This document shows positions 59,180 to 60,986 of a DNA stretch of 60,986 nt, in pieces. A model generated the notes under the pieces. The model had not been told where the DNA came from and did no database searches. It saw only the letters and a list, made by a program, of their open reading frames with translations. The position numbers were made by a program, and so were the translations under genes. Position 1 is the first letter of the stretch. Every line of letters begins with the position of its first letter. The stretch is from CAZCCC01 sp964535715 (GTDB lineage Bacteria > Patescibacteriota > Patescibacteriia > Buchananbacterales > UBA6539): the NCBI GenBank assembly GCA_964535715.1, contig CAZHUO010000004.1, positions 1-60,986 of the forward strand. Direction: 5' to 3'.

Positions 59180-60022
59180 TCATTGTGCCGCAAGTTCGGC
59201 CTCAATCTGATTGCGTAATATCTCAGCTTCCCGGGCAGCAGCTTGGGCAAAATCATCTTCTTGCGAAGCATGAATAATTCCGCTTGAAGAATTAACTACA
59301 AACGGATGATTGCCGATATTTTTTATCGTTTCGGCAAGATCACCTCCTTGTTTGCCAATGCCGGGGATCAAATAAGGAACTTCATGGGAAAAATTTCCAT
59401 CAAGGCTGCTAATTTGGCGAGGAAATGTTGCACCGGCAACCAGCCCGACCGTTGCTGTATCCGGTTTTGCCATTGAAGTCACTTTTCTTGCCAGATGCAA
59501 GTAAAGTTTTGTATTTACAGCCGATGACAGTCCGGGAGACACTTCAAGATCCTGAAAATCTCCGGCACCCTTATTGGAAGTATGACAAAGCGCGAATATC
59601 GCTTTTGATGGACCCCAAGCAAGCCATGGCTCCAAAGTATCACATCCAAGGTAGGCGTTCACCGTTGCAGCATCAGCATGATAACGGTCAAAGCATTCCA
59701 TCGCATAAAACTTTGCGGTATTCCCAATATCACCGCGCTTGCCATCCAGAATAACCAATAAACCGTGCCTGTCGTGCGCATAACGGATCAATTCTCTAAG
59801 ATAATCTTCCGCGCCAATACATGCCCAAAAAGCATGGTTTGGCTTGATAATGCAAGCATATTGAGCAACGGCATCCAAAACCCGTTTGGAGAATTCCAAA
59901 TGACCGCGTGGCGTACCTCTTAGACGCTTGGGCATCTTCTCCAAATCAGGATCAAAGCCAATACATAAGTGACTGCACTTTTCTCGTTGCGCTTCCAAAA
60001 GCCGATCGATAAATGTTTCCAT
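59180..60022 (-). CDS. pyrF: Orotidine 5'-phosphate decarboxylase
   Basis: Last step of UMP synthesis. 280 residues of the longer (type 2, mycobacterial-like) family: LCIGFDPDLEKMP, KPNHAFW, the catalytic LDGKRGDIGNTAKFYA (Asp-x-Lys-x-x-Asp), and PGIGKQGGDL near the phosphate site. A Shine-Dalgarno-like aaaggaa lies upstream. It follows pyrE by 23 bp. Confidence 0.93.
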   Translation of the reverse strand: METFIDRLLEAQREKCSHLCIGFDPDLEKMPKRLRGTPRGHLEFSKRVLDAVAQYACIIKPNHAFWACIGAEDYLRELIRYAHDRHGLLVILDGKRGDIGNTAKFYAMECFDRYHADAATVNAYLGCDTLEPWLAWGPSKAIFALCHTSNKGAGDFQDLEVSPGLSSAVNTKLYLHLARKVTSMAKPDTATVGLVAGATFPRQISSLDGNFSHEVPYLIPGIGKQGGDLAETIKNIGNHPFVVNSSSGIIHASQEDDFAQAAAREAEILRNQIEAELAAQ

Positions 60023-60045
60023 CCTTCAATTCCTTTCTGTTCGGT

Positions 60046-60765
60046 TTATTTATTTGCTTTTTCGGTCAGTTTTGCCCAGCCTTCAGGCGTATTCGGCCGG
60101 ACTGCTCTTGACCCAATTGCACAAAGTGGACAATCTTTTGTCCACGATTTTATCTTATACTGAACCAACGGAAGAATTATAACATCGTCAACTTTAAAAT
60201 CTGTCAGCTGTTCTTCGGTACGGCGATCAACAATCAAAGGCAAAAACGGAATAAAATCAACACCTGGACAGGCCTCATTAAAGCCGTCGCGAACCAGCCG
60301 AAACGTTTTGGCAGTCGTCATCAGCTCTTCTACTTGCAGGACTTTTGTTCCCGGCGGCATCTTCGGGCCGGTATAAGTCTGCCTTTCAATCTTTGCACCA
60401 TCTTTCTCGATAGTGACTTTGTGCATCGGGTAGACTTGGGCATTAAAAAGACTGCCTAAAGCATAAGCCAGATTTAAAGATGCAGTGTCGGAACCGACCA
60501 CAAATTCCACCTTGCCATCATAGTATTCCCGCAATTTTCTCGCCAAAGCATGGGCAAAAACTTTGCATAAGTTTGTACGACAAATTACATTGCGCAAATT
60601 GACAAAACCATTACTACAAGCGCCGGATGTTAGTTTGGCATGCGGGCCGTCTTCTTCATAAAGCCAAAGCGAATCTGCGGCTTTTATTATTGCCGTGACA
60701 TCACCGGCAGAAAGCCGACCCTGCACCATTCGATTTTCAAGCAACAATAAATCTTCAGTACCCAT
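60046..60765 (-). CDS. pyrE: Orotate phosphoribosyltransferase
   Basis: Makes OMP from orotate and PRPP. 239 residues with VVGSDTASLNLAYALG, the PRPP loop VLQVEELMTTAKTF (usual form VEDVxTTG) and a C-terminal extension with CPLCAIGSRAVRPN. Glu-Glu in place of Glu-Asp in the loop is a divergence, so substrate is inferred with support from the adjacent pyrF. Shine-Dalgarno aaggag lies before the ATG. Confidence 0.85.
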   Translation of the reverse strand: MGTEDLLLLENRMVQGRLSAGDVTAIIKAADSLWLYEEDGPHAKLTSGACSNGFVNLRNVICRTNLCKVFAHALARKLREYYDGKVEFVVGSDTASLNLAYALGSLFNAQVYPMHKVTIEKDGAKIERQTYTGPKMPPGTKVLQVEELMTTAKTFRLVRDGFNEACPGVDFIPFLPLIVDRRTEEQLTDFKVDDVIILPLVQYKIKSWTKDCPLCAIGSRAVRPNTPEGWAKLTEKANK

Positions 60766-60833
60766 CGTCGTGTCTCCTTAAACTGTTTTTCAGACAAAAA
60801 AATTGGAAGGAACAGACCCTCCAGTCTGGAATC

Positions 60834-60862
60834 AGCTTAACAAAATAAATAAAGCAAGTCAA
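60834..60862 (-). promoter_or_regulatory. Promoter candidate for pyrE-pyrF
   Basis: On the minus strand TTGACT (60862-60857), 17 bp, TAAGCT (60839-60834). A hairpin-like ccctccagtctgga region follows in the leader. The last 120 bases of the window hold no visible gene. Confidence 0.4.
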
Positions 60863-60986
60863 TAATTTAAGCAAGATAAGTTTTAAGTAAGACAAGAGAG
60901 ATAAGTAGCGAAATTATATTTTTAGTACTTATCCGTTATATTCTAAATAGAAATTCGACATAGAATGATATAATTACAAGGTATCA

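Overview
The window looks like a chromosomal segment of a Patescibacteria (Candidate Phyla Radiation) bacterium. This is an inference from gene content and style: compact house-keeping genes, a MiaB-MiaA fusion, DUF3160 and 'baseplate-J-like' single-pass proteins, intein-bearing UvrD/RecB helicase, many genes without a Shine-Dalgarno sequence, and AT-rich intergenic DNA full of heptamer tandem repeats. No rRNA, tRNA or CRISPR array was seen.

Layout. 1-6.4 kb: a membrane protein, gyrB with a duplicated 3' end, a zinc-ribbon protein, then secE-nusG-rplK-rplA with an L1-type leader. 6.6-12.8 kb: an almost complete dTTP route (dCMP deaminase, nucleotide kinase, dUTPase, thymidylate synthase, dihydrofolate reductase, dTMP kinase) interrupted by a DUF3160 protein. 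12.9-20.6 kb: gatB, a MiaB-MiaA fusion, a three-gene small membrane/lipoprotein operon, thrS and a GNAT. 20.6-21.3 kb: an inverted-repeat-flanked GxxExxY nuclease pseudogene, and upstream of it a T-box-like leader with a threonine codon in its specifier hairpin.

21.5-32.6 kb is the centrepiece: a tyrosine recombinase, divergent from a run of four units that each end in an attC-like hairpin finishing in a GTT core. This is the architecture of an integron. The cassettes hold (1) an unknown 332-aa protein, (2) a whole type I restriction-modification operon (hsdR, hsdM, hsdS plus a PD-(D/E)XK protein) in one 7-kb cassette, (3) a small membrane protein, (4) a DUF523 protein. In every cassette the first bases after the crossover are complementary to the bases just before its own attC, so the attC stem of the circular form would run far past the classical boundaries (about 25-70 bp). 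I do not know of a description of such extended cassette arms.

32.7-40.5 kb is accessory: DUF6448, a SET-domain protein, several lipoproteins including one with a Kunitz (BPTI) domain, a frameshifted Xre regulator, and panD. 40.6-60.8 kb is mostly house-keeping on the minus strand: dnaE, pheS-pheT, a Memo-AMMECR1 fusion, a UvrD-family helicase-nuclease carrying a 362-aa intein with a GIY-YIG-like insert, an ABC-F ATPase, and pyrE-pyrF.

Heptamer tandem arrays recur throughout, between genes and also inside the reading frames of the MiaB-MiaA fusion and the helicase.
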